From the NCBI GenBank assembly GCA_018260285.1, contig JAGLBH010000043.1, positions 1 through 10,867 on the forward strand: 10,867 bases of DNA, written 5' to 3'. A model generated the notes under the pieces. The model was not told where the DNA came from. It worked only from the letters and a program-made list of their open reading frames with translations, and did no database searches. The stretch is from Arthrobacter sp. GTDB lineage: Bacteria; Actinomycetota; Actinomycetes; Actinomycetales; Micrococcaceae. Each line of letters opens with the position of its first letter. Position 1 is the stretch's first letter. Positions 1 through 6,830 of this stretch are shown piece by piece. Position numbers and translations under genes: made by a program.

Positions 1-471
1 GACGAAGAACTGGGCCATGCGCGGCATCGTCGCGTGGGCCATCGGCCCGACGATCTCCGGGCGGCGAGGGACCTCGCGCCATCCGAGGACGTCAAGGCCC
101 TCGGCCGCAGCCAGGGACTCGAGGCCCTCGCGGGCAGCGGCCTCGTCGGCGTCGTCATCCGGGAGGAACGCGATGCCGACGGCGTAGTGACCCGGCTCGG
201 GAAGGGGGAAGTCGAGCACCTCGCGGAAGAAGGCGTCCGGGATCTGGGTGAGCAGGCCTGCGCCGTCGCCCGTGCCGGCATCGGCGCCGACAGCGCCTCG
301 GTGCTCAAGCGCGCGGAGTGCGGTGAGAGCATGGCGGACGATGCCGTGGGTGGCCTCCTGGCGCAGCGTGGCCACGACAGCCAGTCCGCAGGCGTCCTTC
401 TCGTGCGCAGGATCGTAGAGCCCCTGGGCCTGGGGAATGCTGGCATACGCATCGAATGGGTTCTTCACCAC
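1..471 (-). CDS. gltB: Glutamate synthase large subunit (GOGAT), N-terminal part, truncated by window edge
   Basis: GltB transfers the amide nitrogen of glutamine to 2-oxoglutarate, giving two glutamates. It works with the small subunit GltD in the cytoplasm. The visible 157 codons cover a short propeptide and the start of the class II glutamine amidotransferase domain. The segment DACGLAVVAT carries Cys28, which should become the N-terminal nucleophile after removal of 27 residues. It is followed by ALRALEHRGAVGADAGTGDG (about residues 48-67), the conserved glutaminase segment of this family. The start is one of two adjacent GTG codons. I chose the first (471), which lies 9 bases after GGAGG; the second (468) cannot be excluded. 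The gene follows lgt on the same strand after a 175-base gap, so it probably has its own promoter. Most of the protein lies beyond base 1. Confidence 0.93.
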   Translation of the reverse strand, partial: MVKNPFDAYASIPQAQGLYDPAHEKDACGLAVVATLRQEATHGIVRHALTALRALEHRGAVGADAGTGDGAGLLTQIPDAFFREVLDFPLPEPGHYAVGIAFLPDDDADEAAAREGLESLAAAEGLDVLGWREVPRRPEIVGPMAHATMPRMAQFFV

Positions 472-475
472 ATCG

Positions 476-485
476 TCCTTCCTCC
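476..485 (-). promoter_or_regulatory. gltB ribosome binding site
   Basis: On the minus strand GGAGGAAGGA lies directly before the two adjacent GTG codons of gltB. GGAGG is 9 bases from the first GTG and AAGGA is 7 bases from the second, so either start is possible. An ATG overlapping this region (TGATG-like context at 474-472) meets a stop after two codons and is not a usable start. Confidence 0.6.
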
Positions 486-568
486 GGGGAGCGCAGAGCT
501 GCCCCGGACTTTGCAATCGCGAGGGCAGCACTGGCCTCGAAAGACAGACGGCTTCAGTCAAAAGCGAA

Positions 569-606
569 GCGCCAGCGAATGAGACCTAGGACTCATTCAC
601 TGGCGC
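569..606. repeat. 38-bp imperfect palindrome upstream of gltB
   Basis: The two 19-base arms pair at 17 positions. The mismatches are 576/599 and 584/591, and the centre is CCTAGG (585-590). The outer arms are GCGCCAG (569-575) and CTGGCGC (600-606). The right arm also sits in a perfect 10-base palindrome, CTGGCGCCAG (600-609). There is no loop, and the T-rich stretch after it on the minus strand is short and interrupted, so it is not a typical intrinsic terminator. A dimeric repressor or activator site for gltB is a reasonable alternative. It does not match the GlnR or AmtR sites as I remember them. Confidence 0.6.
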
Positions 607-646
607 CAGCTTAGCAACAGTTCACATCTCGGAAACCGGGGGTCCG

Positions 647-1669
647 TTATTTGGACGACAGGTGGGCCTTGCCCGCCGCTTCCTTCTCCCGGGAACGCTC
701 GTTGTCGAGGTCATCTCCGCTCAGGAGAGCGCCACTCGTGCGTGCGCGCTCCAGATCGGAGAACGGCGAGAAGTCCGCGTCCGGTCCCCCGGCGTCACCG
801 GTGCTCGACTCGTCGCGGGGGCCGTTTCTCGTGGCCCGCCGAGTGACGATGAAGCAGACCAGTCCCAGGAGGAAGAGGAAGAGAGCGGCCCAGGAGTTGA
901 TCCTGTCTGTCACGCCGAAGAACGTCAGCTCCACCGCCGGGTCGGTCCGCATGTGCTCGATCGCGTAACGGCCTGTGTTGTAGACCATGACGTAGAGCCA
1001 GAAGGCGCTTCCCCCGCGCAGACGCAGGCGGCGATCCAGCCAGAGGATGAAGAGGGCCCCGCAGAGGTTCCAGATCATCTCGTAGAGGAAAGTCGGGTGG
1101 AAGAGCGTGTCGGACGGCAGGTTCGCGGGGAAATTCGGGTTCGCAGGGCTGATTTCCAGACCCCACGGGAGGGTCGTGGGCCCGCCGAAGAGCTCCTGGT
1201 TGAACCAGTTGCCCCACCGCCCCATCGCCTGGGCGATGAGAATGCCCGGAGCTGCGGCGTCCATGAAGGCCGTCATGCGGACGCCCGCCCTGCGGCAGCC
1301 GATCCACGCCCCCACCGCGCCGAGCGTGATGGCGCCCATGATCGCCAGGCCGCCCTCCCAGATGTAGAAGGCGTGGGCGATGTCCTTGCCCGGGCCGAAG
1401 TAGTCCGGCCAGTGGGAGAGCACGTGATAGATGCGCCCGCCGGCGATGCCGAAGGGCACGCACCACATGCCGATGTCCCACACCACGTCCGGGTTGACGC
1501 CCCGGCGGGACAACCGCTTCGAGGTGAGCCACAGGGCCACGACGATGCCCGCGAGAATGCAGAGCGCGTAGAAGTGGATCGTGAGCGGGCCGATGTCAAA
1601 CGAGTTGACGCTCGGCGAGGGAATGGAGCCGAGGGGCGACCAGGTCTCAGGGGTCAGCACAGAGATCAT
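647..1669 (-). CDS. lgt: Prolipoprotein diacylglyceryl transferase Lgt
   Basis: Lgt moves a diacylglyceryl group from phosphatidylglycerol to the lipobox cysteine of prelipoproteins, the first step of lipoprotein maturation at the cell membrane. The 340-residue protein has about seven hydrophobic segments (roughly 28-50, 66-83, 101-127, 139-152, 196-212, 220-236, 258-276). It carries the family signature GRWGNWFNQE (150-159, with R151, N154, E159), then HPTFLYE (191-197) and GRYAIEHMR (233-241, with R234 and E238). The catalytic His of E. coli Lgt (H103) aligns with Met111. A hydrophilic tail of about 60 residues (279-340) follows the last helix. The ATG overlaps the trpA stop by 4 bases, and the nearest AGGAG is about 15 bases away, so translation is probably coupled to trpA. 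Confidence 0.96.
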   Translation of the reverse strand: MISVLTPETWSPLGSIPSPSVNSFDIGPLTIHFYALCILAGIVVALWLTSKRLSRRGVNPDVVWDIGMWCVPFGIAGGRIYHVLSHWPDYFGPGKDIAHAFYIWEGGLAIMGAITLGAVGAWIGCRRAGVRMTAFMDAAAPGILIAQAMGRWGNWFNQELFGGPTTLPWGLEISPANPNFPANLPSDTLFHPTFLYEMIWNLCGALFILWLDRRLRLRGGSAFWLYVMVYNTGRYAIEHMRTDPAVELTFFGVTDRINSWAALFLFLLGLVCFIVTRRATRNGPRDESSTGDAGGPDADFSPFSDLERARTSGALLSGDDLDNERSREKEAAGKAHLSSK

Positions 1670-2463
1670 GACGTGCGGCCGAGCTCCTGTGCAAGAGCGG
1701 CGACGGCGTCGACTCCCCCGTCCTTGAGGGCCTTGACGATGGCGGTGCCGACGATCGCTCCGTCGGCGTAGGCCCCGATCTCCTGGACATGCCCGGCGTT
1801 CGAGATGCCGAGGCCCACGCAGACGCGCTCCGCCCCGGCCTCGCGGGCGCGCTCGACGACGGACTGCGCCGCGTCGGAGACGTCCGTGCGAGCGCCCGTG
1901 ACTCCCATGATCGAGACCGCGTAGACGAAGCCGGTCGTCGCCTTGACGGTCATCGCCATGCGCTCGCTCGTGGAGGACGGCGCCACGAGGAATACGCGCT
2001 CAAGCCCGAGCTCCTCGCTCACCTCGATCCACTCGCCCGCCTCGTCCGGAATGAGGTCCGGCGTGATGATCCCGCAGCCGCCCGCAGCGGCGAGCTGCTC
2101 TGCGAACTCGCGGACGCCCATCTGGAGCACGGGGTTCCAGTAGGTCATGACGAGCACGGCGGCGTCGGTCTTCTCGGTGATCGCGCGGACGACGTCGAAC
2201 ACCTCGCGCACCCGGAAGCCGTTGGCCAGCGCTTCAACGGTGGCCTCCTGAATGACGGGGCCGTCCATGACCGGGTCAGAGTAGGGGATGCCGATCTCGA
2301 GGATGTCCGCCCCGTTCTCGGCCAGGGCGATGCCCGCCTGGATGCTTGTGGCGACGTCGGGGAACCCCGCCGGGAGGTATGCCACGAGGGCGGTGCGTCC
2401 CTGGGCCTTGGCCTGGTCGATCTTCTGGGCTGCGGTCACGCGACCCGTGCTCGTCTGGCTCAT
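1666..2463 (-). CDS. trpA: Tryptophan synthase alpha chain
   Basis: TrpA cleaves indole-3-glycerol phosphate to indole and glyceraldehyde-3-phosphate and passes indole through a tunnel to TrpB in the alpha2-beta2 complex. The 265-residue protein is a normal-length TIM barrel. [15 protein letters not shown] (55-69) holds the two catalytic acids, E56 and D67, at the 11-residue spacing of Salmonella E49 and D60. MGVTGAR (186-192) and the late [10 protein letters not shown] (237-246) fit the phosphate-binding end of the barrel. The ATG overlaps the trpB stop as ATGA. AAGGAG (minus strand, 2476-2471) lies 7 bases before the start and is encoded within the trpB tail. Its own stop overlaps the lgt start by 4 bases. 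Confidence 0.98.
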   Translation of the reverse strand: MSQTSTGRVTAAQKIDQAKAQGRTALVAYLPAGFPDVATSIQAGIALAENGADILEIGIPYSDPVMDGPVIQEATVEALANGFRVREVFDVVRAITEKTDAAVLVMTYWNPVLQMGVREFAEQLAAAGGCGIITPDLIPDEAGEWIEVSEELGLERVFLVAPSSTSERMAMTVKATTGFVYAVSIMGVTGARTDVSDAAQSVVERAREAGAERVCVGLGISNAGHVQEIGAYADGAIVGTAIVKALKDGGVDAVAALAQELGRTS

Positions 2464-3818
2464 GCCTGCTCTCCTTCGTTCATCGTCAGGCCTGCATCGC
2501 CTTCAGCGTGGTCGGGGTCCTCCGGGGTGGTGCTTCCCGTCTCGTCCTGCGCGATCTGGCCCTTCTCGTCGAGAATGCCGAAGTACTCGCCCGCCGTGTG
2601 CACGTCCTTGTCCCCTCGTCCCGAGAGGTTGACGACGACGACGCGGGTTGACGGGTCTTCGCTCTCGGCCGCCAGGCGCTGGCCCACCTTGATGGCTCCG
2701 GCCAGCGCGTGGGCGGACTCGATGGCGGGAATGATGCCCTCGGTGCGGCAGAGGAGTGAGAAGGCCTCCATGGCCTCCGTGTCCGTGATCGGCTCGTACT
2801 TCACGCGGCCGATCGCGGCCAGGTAGGAGTGCTCGGGACCCACGCCCGGGTAGTCGAGACCTGCTGAGATCGAGTGGGACTCGATCGTCTGGCCGTCCTC
2901 GTCCTGCATGAGGAAGGAGCGCGCCCCGTGGAGAACGCCCGGGCGGCCCAGGGTGATCGTCGCAGCGTGCCGCCCCGTCTCGATGCCGTCGCCGCCGGCC
3001 TCAAAGCCGTAGAGCTCCACCGACTCGTCGTCGAGGAACCCGTGGAAGATGCCGATCGCGTTGGAGCCGCCGCCGATGCACGCGGTGACGGCGTCGGGAA
3101 GACGTCCCGTCTGGGCGAGGATCTGCTCGCGCGTCTCCTCGCCGATGACCTCGTGGAAGTAGCGGACCATCGCCGGGAAGGGGTGTGCGCCGGCTGCGGT
3201 TCCGAGGACGTAGTGGGTCGTGTCCACGTTGGCCACCCAGTCGCGCAGCGCCTCGTTGATCGCGTCCTTGAGGGTCTGAGACCCCACGGACACTGGGACG
3301 ACCGTCGCGCCCAGCAGCTGCATGCGGGCCACATTGAGAGCCTGGCGGCGCGTGTCCTCCGCGCCCATGTAGACGATGCACTCGAGTCCGAGGAGGGCAG
3401 CCGCCGTCGCCGTCGCCACGCCGTGCTGGCCCGCTCCGGTTTCCGCGATGAGGCGGGTCTTGCCCATGCGCTGGGCGAGCAGAGCCTGGCCAAGCACGTT
3501 GTTGATCTTGTGGGAGCCCGTGTGGTTGAGGTCCTCGCGCTTGAGGAACACGCGCACACCGCCCGCATGCTCGGAGAAGCGCTTGGCCTCGGTGAGCAGG
3601 GACGGGCGCCCGGAGTAGTCGCGGTTGAGCCGGCTGATCTCCTCGACGAACTCAGGGTCCGCCTTGGCCTTCTCGAAGGTGTCCGTCAGCTCGTCCAGGG
3701 CGGCAATGAGAGACTCCGGCATCCAGCGCCCGCCGAACTCGCCGAAGTAGGGGCCCGGAGCCTGGCGGAGGGATCCGGCGGGCTGCTGTGCGGCCGAATC
3801 GGTGGGTGTCTTGTCCAT
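2460..3818 (-). CDS. trpB: Tryptophan synthase beta chain
   Basis: TrpB is the PLP-dependent subunit that condenses indole with L-serine to make tryptophan. Visible landmarks are the N-terminal [13 protein letters not shown] (23-35), HTGSHKINN (99-107) with PLP Lys104, ETGAGQHG (126-133) with catalytic Glu126, the phosphate cup GGGSNA (249-254) and NLSGRGDKD (397-405). At 452 residues it is longer than the usual ~400. An acidic, low-complexity tail of about 32 residues (421-452) follows the normal end of the fold, and its last codons contain the trpA ribosome binding site. AGGAG 5 bases upstream supports the ATG at 3818. A 49-base gap separates it from trpC, the widest inside the ribD-lgt array. 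Confidence 0.98.
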   Translation of the reverse strand: MDKTPTDSAAQQPAGSLRQAPGPYFGEFGGRWMPESLIAALDELTDTFEKAKADPEFVEEISRLNRDYSGRPSLLTEAKRFSEHAGGVRVFLKREDLNHTGSHKINNVLGQALLAQRMGKTRLIAETGAGQHGVATATAAALLGLECIVYMGAEDTRRQALNVARMQLLGATVVPVSVGSQTLKDAINEALRDWVANVDTTHYVLGTAAGAHPFPAMVRYFHEVIGEETREQILAQTGRLPDAVTACIGGGSNAIGIFHGFLDDESVELYGFEAGGDGIETGRHAATITLGRPGVLHGARSFLMQDEDGQTIESHSISAGLDYPGVGPEHSYLAAIGRVKYEPITDTEAMEAFSLLCRTEGIIPAIESAHALAGAIKVGQRLAAESEDPSTRVVVVNLSGRGDKDVHTAGEYFGILDEKGQIAQDETGSTTPEDPDHAEGDAGLTMNEGEQA

Positions 3819-3823
3819 TGATG

Positions 3824-3828
3824 CTCCT
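3824..3828 (-). promoter_or_regulatory. trpB ribosome binding site
   Basis: AGGAG on the minus strand lies 5 bases before the ATG at 3818. It fixes the trpB start and shows that trpB has its own strong initiation site, unlike trpC and lgt, which lack one at normal distance. Confidence 0.7.
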
Positions 3829-3854
3829 AGAAGAGTCTGAAAACGAGTGGAGGG

Positions 3855-3871
3855 CTGACGGGAGGCGTCAG
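3855..3871. repeat. Short hairpin over the trpC stop codon
   Basis: CTGACG (3855-3860) and CGTCAG (3866-3871) form a perfect 6-base stem with a 5-base loop that includes the trpC stop region. On the minus strand the sequence just upstream, TGACGG, can pair instead with CCGTCA of the downstream arm. The nearest T run (TTTT) is about 10 bases past the stem, so it is not a standard terminator. It may slow transcription or protect mRNA between trpC and trpB, or mean nothing in GC-rich DNA. Confidence 0.35.
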
Positions 3872-4668
3872 GCAGCCGTCACGGGGACTGAGGTGAAGGA
3901 GGCGACTGTCCCGGCGGGGTCGCGGTCCTTGACGAGCGCCTCCCCGACGAGCACTGCGTGCGCGCCGTGAGCGGCGTACTCCTGGACGTCTGCCAGTGAG
4001 GAGACGCCGGACTCGGCCACGCGGAGAACGCCCTGAGGAAGGTGGGCGGAAAGGCGGGAGAAGTTCGCGTTGTCCACCTCGAGGGTCTTGAGGTTGCGCA
4101 CGTTGACGCCCACGATGCGGGCATCAAGCTGAGCGGCCCGCTCAATCTCCTCGACGGTGTGGGTCTCGACGAGCGCCTGCATTCCGAGCTCGCGCGTGAG
4201 CTGGAGGAAGTCCCGCAGCTCATGGTCGTCGAGCGCGGCGACGATGAGCAGCACGAGGTCTGCCCCATGGGCGCGCGCCTCGTAGAACTGGTACTCGTCC
4301 ACCATGAAGTCCTTGCGGAGCACGGGGATCGTCACGGCAGTGCGCACGGCGTCGAGATCCGCGAGGGAGCCGCCGAACCGCCGCTGCTCCGTGAGCACCG
4401 AGATGACGCTCGCGCCGCCCGCCTGATAGGCGGCGGCAAGCTCAGCGGGCTCGGGGATGTCTGCAAGGGCCCCCTTGGAGGGGGACTTCCGCTTGACCTC
4501 GGCGATGACGTGCATCTGCTCAGGTCCCCGGCTCGTCAGCGCGTCATAGGCGCTGAGGGCTGGTGCCTGCTCTGCCGCACGGCGGCGCATCTCGTCCAGG
4601 GAGATCAAAGAACGGCGCCCGGAGAGATCCTCGCGAACGCCGTCGATGATGGAGCTGAGAACGCTCAT
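3868..4668 (-). CDS. trpC: Indole-3-glycerol phosphate synthase
   Basis: TrpC closes the indole ring of CdRP to give indole-3-glycerol phosphate, the substrate of TrpA. The 266-residue protein is a full-length single-domain TIM barrel with no fused TrpF. Catalytic residues are all in place: E57 and K59 in [13 protein letters not shown]119 in LRKDF, E168 in LVETH, N189 and R191 in GVNVRNL, S220 in VAESG. The spacings K119-E168 (49) and E168-N189 (21) match the Sulfolobus enzyme (K110, E159, N180). The ATG directly follows the stop of the upstream 79-residue gene (TGAATG) and has no visible ribosome binding site, so translation is probably coupled. Confidence 0.97.
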   Translation of the reverse strand: MSVLSSIIDGVREDLSGRRSLISLDEMRRRAAEQAPALSAYDALTSRGPEQMHVIAEVKRKSPSKGALADIPEPAELAAAYQAGGASVISVLTEQRRFGGSLADLDAVRTAVTIPVLRKDFMVDEYQFYEARAHGADLVLLIVAALDDHELRDFLQLTRELGMQALVETHTVEEIERAAQLDARIVGVNVRNLKTLEVDNANFSRLSAHLPQGVLRVAESGVSSLADVQEYAAHGAHAVLVGEALVKDRDPAGTVASFTSVPVTAA

Positions 4669-4908
4669 TCAGTGGCCGCGCGACGGGCCGAGCTTGGAGC
4701 CGTTGACCCCGTAGCCGGCCTTCTTCATGACGTATCCGACGCCCAGTCCGAGGAACATCACGGCGATGCCGGCCCAGAAGAGAACAGGGCTGGCAAGGCA
4801 GAAGGCGACGGAGGAGACGGCGGCGCCGAGGATCATCACGAGCACGGCAGACCAGGCTGCAGGGCTGTTTCCGTGACCGACAGGCTCAGCGTGGATATTG
4901 TGGCTCAT
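4669..4908 (-). CDS. HGxxPAAW family small membrane protein
   Basis: This 79-residue protein has no known biochemical function. The N-terminal segment carries the family-defining HGNSPAAW (12-19). Two hydrophobic helices follow (about 20-39 and 43-62), then a short basic tail ending near KLGPSRGH. Two helices with a short loop suggest an integral membrane protein with both ends on one side. It sits between the trp-associated membrane protein and trpC, a place where members of this family recur in actinobacterial trp operons (from general knowledge). AAAGGA lies 4 bases before the ATG. Its stop directly touches the trpC ATG, so trpC translation probably depends on it. A role in tryptophan metabolism is only inferred from position. 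Confidence 0.9.
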   Translation of the reverse strand: MSHNIHAEPVGHGNSPAAWSAVLVMILGAAVSSVAFCLASPVLFWAGIAVMFLGLGVGYVMKKAGYGVNGSKLGPSRGH

Positions 4909-4950
4909 TTTGTCCTTTCGAGGAGTTTCTTCTCTTCATTGTGCCATTTT

Positions 4951-5574
4951 CTAGGCAGTGGGGTCGTCACCGCGGGTCAAGTCATCCCAGTCGTCAATCG
5001 ACGTGGCCTGACGGGTGTTGATCGTCGACCGACCCTTCGACCGGTTGTACTCGTCCCGGCGGCGTCGCTCAGAGTCCTGGGCCGCGCCCTGGCCCTGGCC
5101 CTCGTACTTGGCTGTGGTCACCCAGGTCCGGCTGCGAACGACGGCGTAGAGCCCGAGGAGGCAGCCGAGCGCCGCAGTCACGGCGCAGACCCACGGCCAG
5201 AAGGTGGCGTGGGACTGGGCGCCCACTGCATGGCCGGAGAGTCCGATCTTCTCGGCGATCGTCGTGGCTGCGGCTGCTCCCGGCTGGAGCGCCGCAGAGA
5301 CGCTCAGGCCGGAGACGGCTGCCATCGCCGCGACGACAATGCCGAGGCAGATGTACCGGCCCACGCGCTTGGCGATCCCCGCAGCGATAGCGGCAGCGGC
5401 AGCCACGACCCCCAGGGCCGTGACGCCCTGAGACGCGCTCGTGCCGGGCACAGAGAGCAGCTCCTGCTGAACTCCGGAATCCGGCAGGGTCACGGAGACC
5501 CACTCCTGGGTGGCCAGGACGAGGCACACGGCAGCGAACAGGGCGAGAAGAATGATGGTGCGGCCCTTGGTCAC
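4951..5574 (-). CDS. Tryptophan biosynthesis-associated membrane protein (TIGR02234-like)
   Basis: The 207-residue protein has four predicted membrane helices (about 6-22, 49-67, 74-96, 124-146). A QEW (23-25) just after the first helix and FWPWV before the last fit the Trp-associated membrane family. The hydrophilic C-terminal tail of about 60 residues is rich in Arg, Lys and Asp and ends with [14 protein letters not shown] (194-207), resembling the WDxLxRGxDPT ending I associate with this family. The biochemical function is unknown. I chose GTG at 5574, which overlaps the hisI stop (GTGA) and has AAGGG 8 bases upstream. A longer reading with an ATG at 5712 would add 46 residues without hydrophobic or family features and would run deep into hisI. 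In related genomes trpE usually lies just upstream; here hisI does. Confidence 0.88.
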   Translation of the reverse strand: MTKGRTIILLALFAAVCLVLATQEWVSVTLPDSGVQQELLSVPGTSASQGVTALGVVAAAAAIAAGIAKRVGRYICLGIVVAAMAAVSGLSVSAALQPGAAAATTIAEKIGLSGHAVGAQSHATFWPWVCAVTAALGCLLGLYAVVRSRTWVTTAKYEGQGQGAAQDSERRRRDEYNRSKGRSTINTRQATSIDDWDDLTRGDDPTA

Positions 5575-5978
5575 GGTCGCGTCCCTTCGGTTGTGGGAAG
5601 ATCCCGGTCTGTAAAGCAGGTGGGCGCTCCCGTGTGGCAGGCCGCCCCGACCTGGTCCGCCTGGATGAGGAGGGCGTCGCCGTCGCAGTCGAGCGACACG
5701 GACTTGACCCACTGGCTGTGGCCGGAGGTGTCACCCTTTCGCCAGTACTCCTGCCGAGAGCGGGAGTAGAAGGTCACCCGGCCCGTCGAGAGCGTTCGGC
5801 GCAGGGCCTCGTCGTCCATCCAGCCGAGCATGAGCACCTCGCGGGTGTCGTGCTGCTGAACGATCGCGGCGACGAGCCCTGCAGAATCGCGTTTGAGTCG
5901 TGCGGCGATCTCCGGATCGAGCATCGGGGCTCCTCCTGTGTCGGCGCTCCCGCCGACGGTGCCGTCATGCGCGCTCAT
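5571..5978 (-). CDS. hisI: Phosphoribosyl-AMP cyclohydrolase
   Basis: HisI opens the adenine ring of phosphoribosyl-AMP, the third step of histidine synthesis. The 135-residue protein is the stand-alone cyclohydrolase without a HisE domain, which agrees with the separate hisE in this cluster. [17 protein letters not shown] (71-87) is the substrate loop. DCDGDALL (97-104) gives the Mg-binding acids D97, D99 and D101. The zinc cysteines are C98, C114 and C121, with the same 16- and 7-residue spacings as the methanogen enzyme. About 19 extra residues (Gly/Ala rich) precede the conserved start [11 protein letters not shown], and the internal Met20 is an alternative start. The chosen ATG overlaps the hisF stop (ATGA) and has AGGA 6 bases upstream. 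Confidence 0.96.
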   Translation of the reverse strand: MSAHDGTVGGSADTGGAPMLDPEIAARLKRDSAGLVAAIVQQHDTREVLMLGWMDDEALRRTLSTGRVTFYSRSRQEYWRKGDTSGHSQWVKSVSLDCDGDALLIQADQVGAACHTGAPTCFTDRDLPTTEGTRP

Positions 5979-6823
5979 GAGCGGTCCTGCCCCGGGGAGA
6001 AGAGCGATGACCTGGGCACTCGAACCGGCAGGCCTGCTCCCGCGAGAGCGCTCTTGACCTGCTGGACCATGTCATCCGGGCCGAAGTGGAAGACGCTCGC
6101 AGCCAGCACGGCGTCTGCTCCGGCGAGCACTGCCGCCGGGAAATGGGAGGCCTCCCCCGCGCCGCCGGACGCAATGAGGGGAACGGAGACAGCACTGCGG
6201 ACCGCAGAGATCATCTCTGTGTCGAAGCCGCTCTTCGTGCCGTCAGCGTCGATCGAGTTGAGGAGAATCTCCCCGATGCCCCGCTCCTCGGCCTCACGGG
6301 CCCAGTCAAGGACGTCAATCCCCGTGCCCTCGCGCCCGCCCTTGACGGTCACCTCGTAGCCGGAGGACGTCGCCTCCGACCGGCGGGCGTCCAGGGACAG
6401 CGTGAGCACCTGGCTGCCGAACCGGTCAGCGATCTCGTTGATCACCTCGGGGCGAACCACGGCGGCCGTGTTGATCGAGGCCTTGTCCGCTCCCTCCCGA
6501 AGCAGGCGGTCGACGTCGTCCGCTGTGCGCACCCCGCCGCCCACGGTGAGCGGAATGAAGATCTCCCCCGCTGCACGGTTGACGACGTCGAACATCGTGG
6601 CCCGGTTCTCGGTAGAGGCGGTGACGTCGAGGAACGTCACCTCGTCGACGCCGAGGCGGCCGTAGCGGGCCGCGAGCTCGACGGGATCGCCCGCGTCGCG
6701 CAGGTTCTCGAAGTTGACGCCCTTGACCACGCGGCCGTCCGCCACGTCGAGGCAGGCGATGACGCGCACGGCGACGCCGGACGGCTGCTCGCCCGAGACG
6801 GTGGCGGTACTCTGCTCAGTCAT
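5975..6823 (-). CDS. hisF: Imidazole glycerol phosphate synthase, cyclase subunit
   Basis: HisF joins ammonia from its partner HisH to PRFAR, giving imidazole glycerol phosphate and AICAR. It is a TIM barrel. The first strand carries the catalytic Asp26 in VIACLDV and the second catalytic acid is Asp145 in [14 protein letters not shown] (32-38), TVGGGVRT (93-100) and [15 protein letters not shown] (187-201) match the family well. At 282 residues it is longer than the usual ~253, owing mainly to some 15 extra residues before the first strand. HisH is not encoded in this window and must come from elsewhere. The ribosome binding site GGAGAG overlaps the TAG stop of hisG. Confidence 0.97.
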   Translation of the reverse strand: MTEQSTATVSGEQPSGVAVRVIACLDVADGRVVKGVNFENLRDAGDPVELAARYGRLGVDEVTFLDVTASTENRATMFDVVNRAAGEIFIPLTVGGGVRTADDVDRLLREGADKASINTAAVVRPEVINEIADRFGSQVLTLSLDARRSEATSSGYEVTVKGGREGTGIDVLDWAREAEERGIGEILLNSIDADGTKSGFDTEMISAVRSAVSVPLIASGGAGEASHFPAAVLAGADAVLAASVFHFGPDDMVQQVKSALAGAGLPVRVPRSSLFSPGQDRS

Positions 6824-6830
6824 GGCTCTC

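Larger units (their letters stand above)
472..646 (-). promoter_or_regulatory. lgt-gltB intergenic region, probable gltB promoter/leader
   Basis: This is the only gap in the window long enough for independent transcription control. It holds a 38-base palindrome (569-606) and the gltB ribosome binding site. I see no convincing -35/-10 pair. A weak TANNNT match (TAAGCT on the minus strand, just upstream of the palindrome) has no good -35 partner. The TTGACT just downstream of the palindrome has no -10 at the right spacing. That gltB is transcribed from here is inferred from the gap, not from a recognised promoter. Confidence 0.35.

Noticed and set aside
34..582. A plus-strand open frame opposite gltB
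   Set aside because: The minus strand here encodes clear GltB sequence with the catalytic Cys and the glutaminase segment. The plus frame shows no family features and runs into the palindrome region.
569..606. The palindrome as a simple rho-independent terminator of the array
   Set aside because: There is no loop of the usual 3-8 bases and no continuous T run directly after the stem on the minus strand. Termination is not excluded, but an operator fits at least as well.
662..1771. A 369-codon plus-strand open frame opposite lgt
   Set aside because: Low-complexity Arg/Ala/Glu-rich translation, opposite a complete Lgt with signature motif and membrane helices. It is an antisense shadow of GC-rich coding.
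4909..4950. A possible internal promoter or a 17-codon mini-gene between the two small membrane genes
   Set aside because: A TTGACC and a CACAAT are present on the minus strand but about 31 bases apart. The mini frame has no ribosome binding site of its own, and the purine-rich stretch serves the HGxxPAAW gene.
5575..5712. Longer N-terminus for the Trp-associated membrane protein, starting at an ATG at 5712
   Set aside because: The extra 46 residues are Arg/Pro/Gly rich, lie within hisI in another frame and precede the natural first membrane helix. The GTG at 5574 has a ribosome binding site and a typical stop/start overlap.
4042..5769. A 575-codon open frame on the plus strand
   Set aside because: It lies antisense to trpC, both small membrane genes and part of hisI. 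Its composition (Gly, Arg, Asp and His rich, no recognisable domain) is that of an antisense frame kept open by GC-rich third codon positions, while the minus-strand genes carry full family motifs.
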